64,000 bases of DNA. It comes from JADJDM01 sp044352985 (GTDB lineage: Bacteria > Bacteroidota > Bacteroidia > B-17B0 > Aurantibacillaceae). The notes under the pieces are model-generated. The model made no database searches. It was not told the origin of the DNA and saw nothing but the letters and a program-made list of their open reading frames with translations. Shown here one piece after another: positions 1 to 8,728 of the stretch. Made by a program: the position numbers and the translations under genes. Where the stretch lies: assembly GCA_044352985.1 (NCBI GenBank), contig JBILCU010000014.1, positions 19,258-83,257 of the forward strand. Direction: 5' to 3'. Numbering within the stretch: the first letter of the stretch is position 1; each line of letters begins with the position of its first letter.

Positions 1-2
1 AC

Positions 3-794
3 CTGGAACAATCTATAAAAATTGACCATGACCATGAAGAAACAATAAAGTATTTGGGCAGGTCTTATTTTATGGATAAAAAATACAATGAGGCAAAAAA
101 AAATTATGATGAAGCTTTAAAAATGGCGATTGATGACTATGAACTGATTTATTACATTGCTGAATTAAAATTAGTAGGTAATGATATTACAAGCGCCTTA
201 AACAGTATAAACGATTGTCTGTTTTACAAACCTAATTATGCTCCTGCAATTTTAAAAAGAGGAGTAATTAAATACCTACAAAAAGAATATAAATATGCCA
301 TTAAAGATATTACGGATGGTTTAGCAATAAGCAATGATACCAACTTTGATGCAGAATTATTTAGAGCAAGAGCAAAAGCGAATTTTGAGATTGCTGATTT
401 TAGAGCTGCAATTAGCGATTATTCAAAAATTATAGCGCATTTTCCAAACGATGAAGACGCTTTAGTTTACAGGGCTGGGGCAAAAATTAATGTTAACGAT
501 AATTCGGGAGCAATAACAGACTTAGATAAAGCTATAACGATTAATAAAAAAAACCATATTGCTTTTAATTTCAGAGGAACAGCTAAAGGCGGCTTAAAAC
601 AATATATTGAAGGCATGAATGATCTTGACCAATCTATCAAACTTAAATTCGATTACCATTCCGCTTATGTTAATAGGGCAGCAATTAAAATGGCCTCAAA
701 AGACCGAAAAGGAGCTTGTAGTGACTTGGAAAAAGCAGATCAATTAGGTAGTGGAATTGCTTTTAGATTAATTCAACAATATTGTTCCGATTAA
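3..794 (+). CDS. TPR-repeat protein (5'-truncated by window edge)
   Basis: The frame is open from the left edge to the stop at 792-794, so the gene starts upstream of the window and the visible part is its C-terminal ~263 codons. About six ~34-residue tetratricopeptide units can be seen, recognisable by A/Y-x-x-A-x-x-D-x-x-K/A-I helices such as YNEAKKNYDEALKMA, YKYAIKDITDGLAI, FRAAISDYSKIIAHFPND and NSGAITDLDKAITI. TPR solenoids bind other proteins; nothing here names a partner. The fragment contains no catalytic motif. The next gene starts 3 nt after the stop, so the two are probably co-transcribed. The TTG at 54 is unlikely to be the start because the repeat pattern continues before it. Confidence 0.85.
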   Translation: MEQSIKIDHDHEETIKYLGRSYFMDKKYNEAKKNYDEALKMAIDDYELIYYIAELKLVGNDITSALNSINDCLFYKPNYAPAILKRGVIKYLQKEYKYAIKDITDGLAISNDTNFDAELFRARAKANFEIADFRAAISDYSKIIAHFPNDEDALVYRAGAKINVNDNSGAITDLDKAITINKKNHIAFNFRGTAKGGLKQYIEGMNDLDQSIKLKFDYHSAYVNRAAIKMASKDRKGACSDLEKADQLGSGIAFRLIQQYCSD

Positions 795-797
795 AAA

Positions 798-1397
798 ATG
801 AACGAACTTAACGAAACCTATTGGACCAATAGGTATTTAAATCAGCAAACGGGTTGGGATTTAGGCGAACTATCACCACCGTTAAAAAAACACATTGATC
901 AAATTGATAACAAAAATTTAAAAATTTTAATTCCTGGTGCCGGAAATGCATATGAGGCAGAATATCTTTTTAAACTTGGTTTTAAAAACACTTATGTGTT
1001 AGATATTTCAGAATATCCAATAAACGAATTCAAAAAAAGGAATAATGATTTTCCAAAAAATCATTTATTGGTGGAAGATTTTTTTCTTCATGAAGCCAAA
1101 TACGATTTAATTATTGAACAAACTTTTTTTTGCGCTATTAACCCTAGTTTAAGAGAAAAATATGTGAAAAAAATGGCAGATTTATTAAACCCAAATGGCA
1201 AATTAATTGGATTATTATTTAATATTAATTTCGACTCAGAAGGACCACCATTTGGAGGAAATAAAAACGAATACCAAAAATTATTTAACTCAAAATTTGT
1301 AATTGAAAACATGGAAATCTGCCCTGATTCAGTTAAGCCCCGATTAGGGAATGAACTTTTTTTCTGCTTTTCATTAATTGACAAAAAAAATAACTAA
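798..1397 (+). CDS. TPMT-family SAM-dependent methyltransferase
   Basis: 199 aa, the usual size of the thiopurine S-methyltransferase-like family. The family N-terminus is visible (W9-x-x-R-Y, then TGWDLGELSPPL at ~18-29), followed by SAM-binding motif I PGAGNAYEAEYL at 46-57 and the acidic end of strand 2 (VLDIS, ~68-72). A later EQTFFCAINP motif matches the family's active-site strand. Bacterial members methylate sulfur, selenium, tellurium or small electrophile-binding thiols; the natural substrate cannot be told from sequence. It lies 3 nt after the TPR gene and is probably translated from the same mRNA. Confidence 0.85.
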   Translation: MNELNETYWTNRYLNQQTGWDLGELSPPLKKHIDQIDNKNLKILIPGAGNAYEAEYLFKLGFKNTYVLDISEYPINEFKKRNNDFPKNHLLVEDFFLHEAKYDLIIEQTFFCAINPSLREKYVKKMADLLNPNGKLIGLLFNINFDSEGPPFGGNKNEYQKLFNSKFVIENMEICPDSVKPRLGNELFFCFSLIDKKNN

Positions 1398-1442
1398 AAG
1401 TTAAATTTTTGAGATTTATTATGTTTTATTGAATTAAAAAAT

Positions 1443-1450
1443 TACATTTG
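1443..1450 (+). promoter_or_regulatory. Putative -7 box (TACATTTG) for patatin gene
   Basis: TACATTTG matches the Bacteroidota -7 consensus TAnnTTTG and lies 17 nt before the ATG at 1468. No TTG at the ideal -33 spacing was found, so this is a half-supported promoter. Confidence 0.45.
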
Positions 1451-1467
1451 GAATAAGTCATTATTAA

Positions 1468-2499
1468 ATGGGTAAAGAAATTAAAAAAGTTGCGCTTGCG
1501 CTTCAGGGTGGTGGTGCGCATGGAGCTTTTACTTGGGGAGTTCTAGATCGATTATTAGAAACCGACGAAATTGTTGCTGACGCTATGTGCGGGACTAGTG
1601 CAGGCGCTATTAACGCAGTTGTTTGCGCATATGGTTTACATAAGGGCGGACCTCAAAAAGCTAAAGAATTATTAGATCAACTTTGGAAAAAAATTGCCTT
1701 ATCAGGTAGTTTCTTTTTTAAACCTTCCGGCTGGGATAAATTTATGAGTGGAGGAGATATCTATAATTCTCCCGGATATATATGGTTTAATACAATGAGC
1801 CAGTTTTTATCTCCTTACAATTTTAATCCATTTAATTATAATCCTCTTCGTGATATTTTAAATGATTTAGTTGACTTTAAAGAACTACACGCATACAATA
1901 CTAAAAAACTTTTTGTTTGTGCAACTAACGTTAAAACAAACAGAGCTAAAATTTTCACTAACGAAGAACTTTCTGTTGATGCGGTATTGGCATCTGCTTG
2001 TTTACCATTTTTGTTTCAAGCTGTAGAAATCAACGGAGAACATTATTGGGATGGAGGGTATCTAGGAAATCCCCCTATTTTCCCTATTATCACAAACACT
2101 AAAGTAAGAGACATCTTACTTATCAAAATCAATTCCATTAACATTAAAAATGTACCTACATCCGCAAGAGATATAGCAGATAGGGTAAATGAAATTTCAT
2201 TTAACAGCAGTTTAATAAATGAAATGAAAATGATTCACTACCGAAATGAATTAATACGAAGTGGAGTTTTAAAAAAGGATGATGGAATAAACAGAGAAAT
2301 TTTTATACATACCATTTCTGGTTATAATGATTTAGGTAATTTAAACCAATCCAGTAAAATGAATACCTCATTCGACTTTTTATTGGAATTAAAAAACAAA
2401 GGAAGAGCTGCTGCAGAACATTGGCTAAATAAGGAATTTAAAGAAGTTGGAGTACATTCTACTTTTGATGTTGAGGAGCATTTTTTTGTTAAATACTAA
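1468..2499 (+). CDS. Patatin-like phospholipase
   Basis: 343 aa. The patatin catalytic dyad and oxyanion hole are clear: glycine-rich QGGGAHGAF at 13-21, nucleophile elbow G-T-S44-A-G, and the catalytic Asp in the DGG motif at ~195 (YWDGGYLGNPP). The family hydrolyses acyl ester bonds of phospholipids or other lipids with a Ser-Asp dyad. No signal peptide or membrane helix is evident, so it is predicted to be cytosolic or membrane-associated. It resembles the RssA/YchK-type stand-alone patatins common in Bacteroidota. It stands alone, with a -7 box 17 nt before the start. Confidence 0.9.
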   Translation: MGKEIKKVALALQGGGAHGAFTWGVLDRLLETDEIVADAMCGTSAGAINAVVCAYGLHKGGPQKAKELLDQLWKKIALSGSFFFKPSGWDKFMSGGDIYNSPGYIWFNTMSQFLSPYNFNPFNYNPLRDILNDLVDFKELHAYNTKKLFVCATNVKTNRAKIFTNEELSVDAVLASACLPFLFQAVEINGEHYWDGGYLGNPPIFPIITNTKVRDILLIKINSINIKNVPTSARDIADRVNEISFNSSLINEMKMIHYRNELIRSGVLKKDDGINREIFIHTISGYNDLGNLNQSSKMNTSFDFLLELKNKGRAAAEHWLNKEFKEVGVHSTFDVEEHFFVKY

Positions 2500-2580
2500 C
2501 ATTTGTTTTTTCTTTTCATTTATACTACAAAATAACTAGGACATTCCTTTTTATTTTCACTAAATTTTATAAACGGCATT

Positions 2581-2609
2581 TTGTACTTCCACAATAAATT
2601 ATACTTTTG
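2581..2609 (+). promoter_or_regulatory. Promoter of acyl-CoA dehydrogenase gene
   Basis: TTG at 2581-2583 and TACTTTTG at 2602-2609 are separated by 18 nt, close to the Bacteroidota TTG-N19-21-TAnnTTTG arrangement. The start codon follows at 2640. Confidence 0.55.
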
Positions 2610-2639
2610 AAAATAGTAAAAATATTTAAAATTTAATAT

Positions 2640-3779
2640 ATGTTATTCCAATTATCTGAAGAGCATTTAATGATTCAAAAAGCAGCGAGAGATTTCGCTC
2701 AAAATGAATTAAAACCAGGAGTTATTGAACGAGATGAATTACAAAAATTCCCTGCCGAGCAAATTAAAAAAATGGGTGAACTAGGTTTTATGGGAATGAT
2801 GGTAGATCCTAAATACGGCGGAGGCGGAATGGATACTATTTCATACGTTTTAGCTATGGAAGAAATTTCTAAAGTTGATGCCTCTTGTTCAGTTGTAATG
2901 AGTGTAAATAACTCGTTGGTGTGTTGGGGCCTAGAAACTTTCGGCAATGAAGAACAAAAACTAAAATACCTTGTTCCTTTAGCAAAAGGTGAAATCATTG
3001 GTGCATTTTGCTTAAGCGAGCCAGAAGCTGGATCTGACGCTACCTCTCAACGTACAACAGGTATTGACATGGGAGATCACTACTTAGTAAACGGCACAAA
3101 AAATTGGATTACAAATGGCAATAGTGCTTCTGTTTTTTTGGTAATGGTACAAACCAATGCTGAACTTGGTCACAAAGGCATCAACTGTCTAATTATTGAA
3201 AAAGGCATGGAAGGTTTTGTGGTTGGACCAAAAGAAAACAAAATGGGAATTAGAGCATCAGATACACATTCCTTAATGTTTAACAATGTAAAAGTACCAA
3301 AGGCAAACCGTATTGGTGAAGATGGATTTGGATTTAAATTTGCCATGAAAACACTTTCAGGCGGGAGAATAGGAATTGCTTCTCAAGCATTAGGAATTGC
3401 TAGTGGTGCCTATGAATTAGCCTTAGCTTACTCTAAAGAAAGAAAAGCTTTTGGAAAAGAAATCTCAAAACATCAAATCATCCAATTTAAACTGGCTGAT
3501 ATGGCTACGCGTATTGAGGCGTCACGATTATTATGTATTAAAGCAGCTTGGTTAAAAGACCAGCATTTAAATTATGATCAAGCCGGTGCAATGGCAAAAG
3601 TTTTTGCTTCAGAAACTGCTATGTGGACTACAACAGAAGCTGTCCAGGTGCATGGCGGTTATGGATATGTTAAAGAATATCACGTTGAACGTTTAATGCG
3701 CGATGCTAAAATCACTCAAATTTATGAAGGAACATCTGAAGTGCAACGAATCGTAATTTCTCGTGGATTACTTGCATAA
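2640..3779 (+). CDS. Acyl-CoA dehydrogenase (short-chain/butyryl type)
   Basis: 379 aa, typical for the family. It oxidises acyl-CoA to trans-2-enoyl-CoA with FAD and passes electrons to ETF. Visible marks are the FAD/substrate loop CLSEPEAGSDA (~123-133), WITNG, the helix ending ERKAFGKEISKHQ, and the C-terminal signature QIYEGTSEVQRI, whose Glu (~363) is the catalytic base position of short-chain enzymes. This fits a beta-oxidation or branched-chain amino acid role. The gene is monocistronic, with its own promoter and a strong terminator 22 nt after the stop. Confidence 0.93.
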   Translation: MLFQLSEEHLMIQKAARDFAQNELKPGVIERDELQKFPAEQIKKMGELGFMGMMVDPKYGGGGMDTISYVLAMEEISKVDASCSVVMSVNNSLVCWGLETFGNEEQKLKYLVPLAKGEIIGAFCLSEPEAGSDATSQRTTGIDMGDHYLVNGTKNWITNGNSASVFLVMVQTNAELGHKGINCLIIEKGMEGFVVGPKENKMGIRASDTHSLMFNNVKVPKANRIGEDGFGFKFAMKTLSGGRIGIASQALGIASGAYELALAYSKERKAFGKEISKHQIIQFKLADMATRIEASRLLCIKAAWLKDQHLNYDQAGAMAKVFASETAMWTTTEAVQVHGGYGYVKEYHVERLMRDAKITQIYEGTSEVQRIVISRGLLA

Positions 3780-3800
3780 AAATAATTTCTTAAGTATTGA

Positions 3801-3833
3801 ACGAGCATTGAAAAATCAATGCTCGTTTTTTTT
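3801..3833 (+). terminator. Rho-independent terminator after acyl-CoA dehydrogenase
   Basis: Perfect 11-bp stem (3801-3811 with 3816-3826), AAAA loop, followed by a run of T. Confidence 0.9.
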
Positions 3834-3840
3834 AAATTTG
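3833..3840 (+). promoter_or_regulatory. Putative -7 box (TAAATTTG) for fur-family gene
   Basis: TAAATTTG directly after the terminator T-run and 16 nt before the ATG. It fits TAnnTTTG and implies a very short leader. Confidence 0.45.
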
Positions 3841-3856
3841 TTTTTGATAAATTAAT

Positions 3857-4339
3857 ATGATGGAAGAAATCCAGCAAAAAGTAAAAACGATTTTTACCGA
3901 TTTTCTTGAAAAACACGGTCATCGTAAAACATCGGAACGCTTTGCAATACTTGAAGAAATCTATTCGCACGATGGGCACTTTGATATAGAATCATTGTAC
4001 GTTTTTATGAAAAACAAAAAATATCGAGTAAGTCGTGCAACACTTTACAATACAATGGAAATTCTTCTTGAGTCAGGATTAGTTACTAAACATCAATTTG
4101 GCAAAAATCAATCGCAGTTTGAGCGTGCTTACATGTTTAAACAACACGATCACTTAATTTGTAATGATTGTGAGAAAGTTTTTGAATTCTGTGACCCAAG
4201 AATTCAACAAATTCAAAAAATGGCTGAAGAAATGTTGAATTTTAAAATTAATAGTCATTCTTTAAATTTTTATGGCCAGTGTAAAACACTTGCTGAAACT
4301 GGAAAATGTATTAACTGTGTAACAAAAAAGAAAGAATGA
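3857..4339 (+). CDS. Fur-family metal-responsive transcriptional repressor
   Basis: 160 aa. N-terminal winged helix (RKTSERFAILEEIYS, then SRATLYNTMEILLESGLV) and a C-terminal metal/dimer domain. The metal-binding pattern includes H97-D-H99-L-I-C102-N-D-C105 and a second Cys pair C151/C154 near the end, which would form a structural Zn site. Family members sense Fe, Zn, Mn or peroxide (Fur, Zur, Mur, PerR); the sequence alone does not settle which. The start may be either of two adjacent ATGs (3857 or 3860). The stop overlaps the STAS gene by an ATGA junction. Confidence 0.88.
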   Translation: MMEEIQQKVKTIFTDFLEKHGHRKTSERFAILEEIYSHDGHFDIESLYVFMKNKKYRVSRATLYNTMEILLESGLVTKHQFGKNQSQFERAYMFKQHDHLICNDCEKVFEFCDPRIQQIQKMAEEMLNFKINSHSLNFYGQCKTLAETGKCINCVTKKKE

Positions 4340-4686
4340 TTTTTACGCACACTATATCTAACAAAGAGGGCTATTTTTTAATACAACTTAAAGGCGATTT
4401 GATTGAAAAATCACTTGCAGATCCTTTATTGGAAGATCTTGATAAGCAACTTAATCAGGGCAATTTAAAATTTGTAATTGACTTCTCACAACTCAATTAC
4501 TTAAACAGTAATGGACTTGGCGTTTTAATTAAACTACTTACAAAAATAAGAAACAAAGGCGGAGAATTATCCGGTTTTGCATTAAATGACAAAATAAAGA
4601 AACTACTTCTAATTACTAAGCTCAACCAATTATTTATCATTAATGAAACTTTAGAAGATTCAATTAAAGCGTTTTCAATAAAATAA
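4336..4686 (+). CDS. STAS-domain protein (anti-sigma factor antagonist-like)
   Basis: 116 aa single STAS domain: beta strands, then DFSQLNYLNSNGLGVLIKLLTKI, where Ser/Asn-Gly-Leu-Gly is the conserved phospho-acceptor loop (the SNGLG segment at ~54-58). Family members bind anti-sigma kinases or act as regulatory switches. Its ATG overlaps the fur-family stop (ATGA), so the two are probably translationally coupled. No partner kinase or phosphatase lies in the window. Confidence 0.8.
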   Translation: MIFTHTISNKEGYFLIQLKGDLIEKSLADPLLEDLDKQLNQGNLKFVIDFSQLNYLNSNGLGVLIKLLTKIRNKGGELSGFALNDKIKKLLLITKLNQLFIINETLEDSIKAFSIK

Positions 4687-4694
4687 TTTTTCGG

Positions 4695-5645
4695 ATGCCT
4701 AAGGTTTTATTCATTGATTCCAATCACCCTAAATTACACGAAACATTAATCAATAATGGATTTGAATGCGATTTGTTTTGGAATAAATCAAGTGATGAAT
4801 TAAAAAAACTAATTCCGGATTATGATTGTATTGTAATACGAAGTAAATTTAAAATTACATCTGACCTAATTGAAAATGCAAAACAATTAAAGTGTATTGC
4901 CCGTGCTGGTGCAGGTATGGAAAACATTGATGTTGACTTTGCTTTAAAAATAGGGATTTCCTGTGTTCATGCGCCCGAAGGCAACCGAGATGCTGTTGGC
5001 GAACACGCTGTAGCTATGTTGCTTAATTTATTTAATAATATCAATAAAGCAGACAGGGAATTAAGACATGGAAAATGGATTAGGGAAGGAAACAGAGGTG
5101 TTGAACTAAGAGGAAAAACAGTTGGCATTATTGGATTTGGAAATATGGGAAGTTCCTTTGCTCAATGTTTACAAGGATTTGGATGTACTATTTTAGTTTA
5201 TGATAAATACAAAAAGAATTTTGGAAATGATAAAATAAAAGAGGTTTCTCTTGAAGACATTTACCAAAATGCAGACATTATCAGTTTACATACACCTTTA
5301 ACTTCAGAAACTGATTATTTTCTAAACGATGATTTTTTTAAATCTTTTAAAAAATCAATTTATGTTATTAATACGGCAAGAGGTAAATGTTTAAATACTG
5401 CAGATTTAGTAACTCATTTAAAAACCGGAAAAGTTTTGGGTGCTTGTTTAGATGTACTGGAATACGAATCGGTTTCTTTTGAGCAAATTAATTCTGGCGA
5501 AATCCCAGAGCCATTAAGCTATTTAATTCAATCAGATAAAACAATTTTAACACCTCATATTGCAGGTTGGACTCATGAATCCAATGTTAAAATTGCTGAA
5601 ATTTTAGCGGATAAAATAATTCAGGTTTTTAGCCATCAATCTTAA
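4695..5645 (+). CDS. D-isomer 2-hydroxyacid dehydrogenase (SerA-like, no ACT domain)
   Basis: 316 aa. Rossmann NAD-binding loop GIIGFGNMGSSFA at ~145-157, catalytic Arg in NTARGK, the acidic DVLEYES segment and catalytic His in TPHIAGWTHES near the C-terminus. These are the Arg/Glu/His set of the D-2-hydroxyacid dehydrogenase family. Length and lack of an ACT domain match the short Bacteroidota 3-phosphoglycerate dehydrogenase, the first step of serine synthesis, but other 2-hydroxyacids cannot be excluded. It follows the STAS gene by 8 nt and overlaps the convergent gene tail-to-tail by 4 nt. Confidence 0.85.
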   Translation: MPKVLFIDSNHPKLHETLINNGFECDLFWNKSSDELKKLIPDYDCIVIRSKFKITSDLIENAKQLKCIARAGAGMENIDVDFALKIGISCVHAPEGNRDAVGEHAVAMLLNLFNNINKADRELRHGKWIREGNRGVELRGKTVGIIGFGNMGSSFAQCLQGFGCTILVYDKYKKNFGNDKIKEVSLEDIYQNADIISLHTPLTSETDYFLNDDFFKSFKKSIYVINTARGKCLNTADLVTHLKTGKVLGACLDVLEYESVSFEQINSGEIPEPLSYLIQSDKTILTPHIAGWTHESNVKIAEILADKIIQVFSHQS

Positions 5646-6112
5646 TCCGACCACATAATCAAATTAGGATTATCCTGAAATTTCTTTACATCTTTTGTAG
5701 TTATCAACACTACAAAATCAATAAAAGGAATAATACCTAATTCACCTCCAAGTGAGGCAATGTAAGCTAATGGAACATACGGTTTACAACCAAGGTATAA
5801 TCTATGTAAACCAATTATTCCAAACGGAAAAGGAAAAGCTAAAATGCTGGCAATTATTTTTTTTCTTCTTTTTAATTTTAAAACCAACTTATCTTTAGCT
5901 GCCTTTGCAGAATCCTGAACAATTATTGAATCTTCAATAATCAGAAAATTATCAGATTGGTTTAACGAACAAAAAAAACTTTCAACACTGATAATTTGTG
6001 TTTGATTAAAAAAAAAATCTTCTTTTAATTCAATTGAATGAGTTCCGAATAAGTTATTACCGAAACAAAAAAAACAACTGATTAAAAGAAGATTAATCTT
6101 AATTTTTAACAC
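5642..6112 (-). CDS. TM2-domain membrane protein
   Basis: 156 aa. An N-terminal hydrophobic segment (KINLLLISCFFCFGNNLFG) looks like a signal peptide. The C-terminal half holds two membrane helices around GIIGLHRLYLG, the signature of the TM2 domain (G-x-x-G-x-H-R-F/L-Y-L-G). TM2 proteins are widespread with no agreed function. It follows fabI by 9 nt on the same strand, so it is likely the second gene of that operon. Confidence 0.75.
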   Translation of the reverse strand: MLKIKINLLLISCFFCFGNNLFGTHSIELKEDFFFNQTQIISVESFFCSLNQSDNFLIIEDSIIVQDSAKAAKDKLVLKLKRRKKIIASILAFPFPFGIIGLHRLYLGCKPYVPLAYIASLGGELGIIPFIDFVVLITTKDVKKFQDNPNLIMWSD

Positions 6113-6121
6113 GTATACTTT

Positions 6122-6937
6122 TTAGTGTTGACCCATTTTTTCCATCATTTCCATGCTAACACCAGTATTGCTATAACCACCATCATGATATAAATTCTGC
6201 ATGCTAACCATACGAGTTAAATCACTAAACATAGCAATACAATAATCAGCACAACTTTCTGCGCTTGCATTTCCTAATGGTGCAATATTATCAGCAAAAT
6301 CATAGAAATCGCCAAAACCTTTTATACCGCTTCCTGCAGTTGTTTTAGTAGGAGATTGAGAGATTGAATTAATACGAACTTTTTTAGCTTTACCATAATG
6401 GTAACCAAAACTTCTGCAAATCGATTCTAAAACTGCTTTAGCTTCTGCCATATCAGTGTAGAAAGGATAAGTTCTTTGAGCTGCTATATAACTTAATGCA
6501 ACTACACTACCCCACTCGCTAATAGCATCCATCTTAAACGCTACATTAAGCATTTTGTGCAATGATAAAGCAGAGATATCAATACTTTTATTGTAAAATT
6601 CGTAATTAAGTTCTGTATAAGGAATGTTTTTTCTAATGTTCGGACTCATACCAATGCTATGTAACAAGAAATCGATTTTACCACCAAGTACTTCCTGAGA
6701 TTTTGCAAACAAGTTGGTTAAATCATCCATATTGGTAGCATCAGCAGGGATAATTTCAGCATTGGTAATTTCGGCCAATTTTTTAATCTCACCCATACGC
6801 ATAGCTATAGGGGCATTAGTTAAAACAATTTTCGCACCTTGTTCATGTGCTTTTAATGCTACTTTCCAAGCAATAGAATTTTCGTCCAATGCTCCTGTAA
6901 TAATACCTCTTTTACCTGCTAATAAATTATTGCTCAT
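6122..6937 (-). CDS. fabI: Enoyl-[acyl-carrier-protein] reductase (NADH)
   Basis: 271 aa, standard FabI length. It reduces trans-2-enoyl-ACP in the last step of the fatty acid elongation cycle. The FabI-type SDR active site is present: Y150 and the Y160-x6-K167 pair (FYTDMAEAKAVLE). The N-terminal nucleotide-binding region GKRGIITGALDENSIAW is the characteristic divergent FabI glycine motif, and SIGMSP contacts the cofactor. A TAAATTTG box (6961-6968, minus strand) lies 24 nt upstream. The TM2 gene follows in the same direction. Confidence 0.95.
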   Translation of the reverse strand: MSNNLLAGKRGIITGALDENSIAWKVALKAHEQGAKIVLTNAPIAMRMGEIKKLAEITNAEIIPADATNMDDLTNLFAKSQEVLGGKIDFLLHSIGMSPNIRKNIPYTELNYEFYNKSIDISALSLHKMLNVAFKMDAISEWGSVVALSYIAAQRTYPFYTDMAEAKAVLESICRSFGYHYGKAKKVRINSISQSPTKTTAGSGIKGFGDFYDFADNIAPLGNASAESCADYCIAMFSDLTRMVSMQNLYHDGGYSNTGVSMEMMEKMGQH

Positions 6938-6960
6938 TCTGATAAATTTTAATTTAAGTG

Positions 6961-6968
6961 CAAATTTA
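6961..6968 (-). promoter_or_regulatory. Putative -7 box (TAAATTTG) for fabI
   Basis: On the minus strand this reads TAAATTTG and ends 24 nt before the fabI ATG. No ideally spaced TTG was seen. Confidence 0.45.
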
Positions 6969-7093
6969 TAAGTTTAAACGAATCTAATAAAGGCATACTA
7001 TTAACTTATAAATTTAAATTGTTGATTAATTTGATTAAAAAAAAGCAGTTTGTAAAATAATTATACGAAATTCGCTGATTATAATTAAAAACT

Positions 7094-8104
7094 ATGGAAT
7101 TATATCTTGACTCAGCAAACCTTAAAGAAATTGAAGAAGGTTTTAAACTTGGATTTTTAAATGGTTTAACCACTACCCCAACGTTTATGCAACGTGAGGG
7201 AATAACCGATATCGATGGAACAATTTTAAAATTAGCTAAAATGGTTCCTGTGTTACAAATTGAAGCATTAGGCAACTCAGCTGAAGAAATTTTAGCTGAA
7301 GCAGAACGTCAGTTAGCATTAGGTCTTGATCCTAAAAGAACAGTTTTTAAAATTCCTGTTTCATTGGAAGGTGTAAGAGCTTGTAAATTATTACGCGATA
7401 AAAATTATCTTGTAAATGTTCATTTAGTGTACACGTTACAACAAGCTTACATGGCTATGCATGCAGGTGCATCGTATGTTTGCCCATTAGTTGGAAGATT
7501 ACAAGATCAGGGGCATGATGCATTAAGCTTAGTTGAACAATGTGTAGATGCTGTTGAATTATATGGATACGACACTAAAATCATGTTTTCATCGGTAAGA
7601 CACAATGAACACGTTAGAAACGCTTTAAATGTAGGTGTTCATACTATAACTGTTCCGTTAAAAGTATTAAAATCATTAACTGAAAATAATTTTACCACAG
7701 TAGGTACCGAACAATTTATTACGGATACTCGTTTAATGACCGTAAAAGTAAAAGAAGCAATTAATGGAATTAATCCATTAGTAAGTTCAGACACCAACAT
7801 TACTGATGCTGTTATTAAAATGACTGAATTTGGATTTGGATGCATAACTGTTGTAAATGCTGATGGTTCATTAAAAGGAGTATTTACTGATGGAGATTTA
7901 CGTAGAATGATTTCTTCAGGTGGCAGAGATGTACTTTCTAAAAAATTAGCTGATTTAGAATTTAAAACTCCAATTTCTGTAGATGCAAATGTATTATTAA
8001 ACGAAGCTGCAGGTATTTTTAAGAAGAGTAACGTAGATACCATTTTAGTTACCGAAAACGGCAAACCTAGCGGAATGTTGGACATTCAAGACATGAAAGG
8101 TTAA
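7094..8104 (+). CDS. Transaldolase/fructose-6-phosphate aldolase-like protein fused to a CBS pair
   Basis: 336 aa. Residues 1-~215 are a small (FSA/TalC-type) transaldolase barrel: LDSAN with Asp6, Schiff-base lysine K86 in VFKIPVS, VCPLVGRLQD at ~129-138, SSVRH at 166-170 and VPLKVL. The usual TTNP motif reads TTTP here, so the conserved Asn is Thr28. Residues ~225-336 hold two CBS motifs; the first contains GVFTDGDLRR, the same signature as the CBS pair of arabinose-5-phosphate isomerase KdsD/GutQ. CBS pairs bind nucleotides and regulate attached enzymes. Normal FSA/TalC proteins are ~215-220 aa and lack this tail. Neighbours give no pathway clue. The barrel fold is secure; the exact reaction is not. 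Confidence 0.85.
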   Translation: MELYLDSANLKEIEEGFKLGFLNGLTTTPTFMQREGITDIDGTILKLAKMVPVLQIEALGNSAEEILAEAERQLALGLDPKRTVFKIPVSLEGVRACKLLRDKNYLVNVHLVYTLQQAYMAMHAGASYVCPLVGRLQDQGHDALSLVEQCVDAVELYGYDTKIMFSSVRHNEHVRNALNVGVHTITVPLKVLKSLTENNFTTVGTEQFITDTRLMTVKVKEAINGINPLVSSDTNITDAVIKMTEFGFGCITVVNADGSLKGVFTDGDLRRMISSGGRDVLSKKLADLEFKTPISVDANVLLNEAAGIFKKSNVDTILVTENGKPSGMLDIQDMKG

Positions 8105-8196
8105 TTTTTAATTTACCATTAATTATTGAAAAATAAATCATTCCAATTCAAATAATCACAAAAAACAATTATTTTCGCACAAAATTTTTTAAAAAA

Positions 8197-8445
8197 ATGA
8201 AAAAAATCACTTTAATCGTATTAGCAGTTGCCGGAGTAGCTTTGGCATCTTGCAAAAAAGACAGAACATGTACTTGTACTGATACGTACACTCCTACATC
8301 AGGTTCAGCAAGCGTTACAACTAGAGAAGTAACTATTAAAAAAGTAAGAAAAGGTGATGCGCTTGATGGAGAGTGTAATAATTATTCTTATCAAAATACT
8401 GTCCCTGCAGGCTCAAAATTTGAGACTAAATGTGAATTAAAATAA
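8197..8445 (+). CDS. Cys-rich mini-lipoprotein, type A (copy 1 of a four-gene array)
   Basis: 82 aa. Lipoprotein signal peptide with lipobox LASC (Cys19), followed by the array-wide block KKDRTCTC and a type A segment TYTPTSGSASV. It ends in the common tail CELK. After the lipid Cys there are four Cys, enough for two disulfides in the periplasm or on the outer membrane. No known domain is recognised. TATTTTCG about 20 nt upstream may be a -7 element. The next paralogue starts 23 nt downstream, so the four genes probably form one transcript ending at 9296. Confidence 0.8.
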   Translation: MKKITLIVLAVAGVALASCKKDRTCTCTDTYTPTSGSASVTTREVTIKKVRKGDALDGECNNYSYQNTVPAGSKFETKCELK

Positions 8446-8468
8446 TCCTACTATAAAAAATTATAAAA

Positions 8469-8708
8469 ATGAAAAAAATATTATTGATAGTTGTTTTAGG
8501 AGCTTCAATAGCTTCTTGCAGAAAAGACAGAACTTGTACATGTGTTAATACAAGTGACGCTCCAGGTTATGTATCTTCAACTGATGTAACAACCAATTAT
8601 GATGCAAAGAAAAGAAATGCAAGAATTGAATGCCAATCTTACTCAGAAAAAAACACTTCTGCAGGATCTCAGCCTTATACTTATACTAAAACTTGTGAAT
8701 TAAAATAA
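8469..8708 (+). CDS. Cys-rich mini-lipoprotein, type B (copy 2)
   Basis: 79 aa. Lipobox IASC, then RKDRTCTC and the type B segment NTSDAPGYVSST. A shared C-terminal pattern C-x-S-Y-S ... YTYTKTCELK makes it closest to the fourth gene of the array. Same number of Cys as the other copies. Function unknown; exported lipoprotein inferred from the signal. Confidence 0.8.
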   Translation: MKKILLIVVLGASIASCRKDRTCTCVNTSDAPGYVSSTDVTTNYDAKKRNARIECQSYSEKNTSAGSQPYTYTKTCELK

Positions 8709-8728
8709 TTTATAAATAACTAATCATC

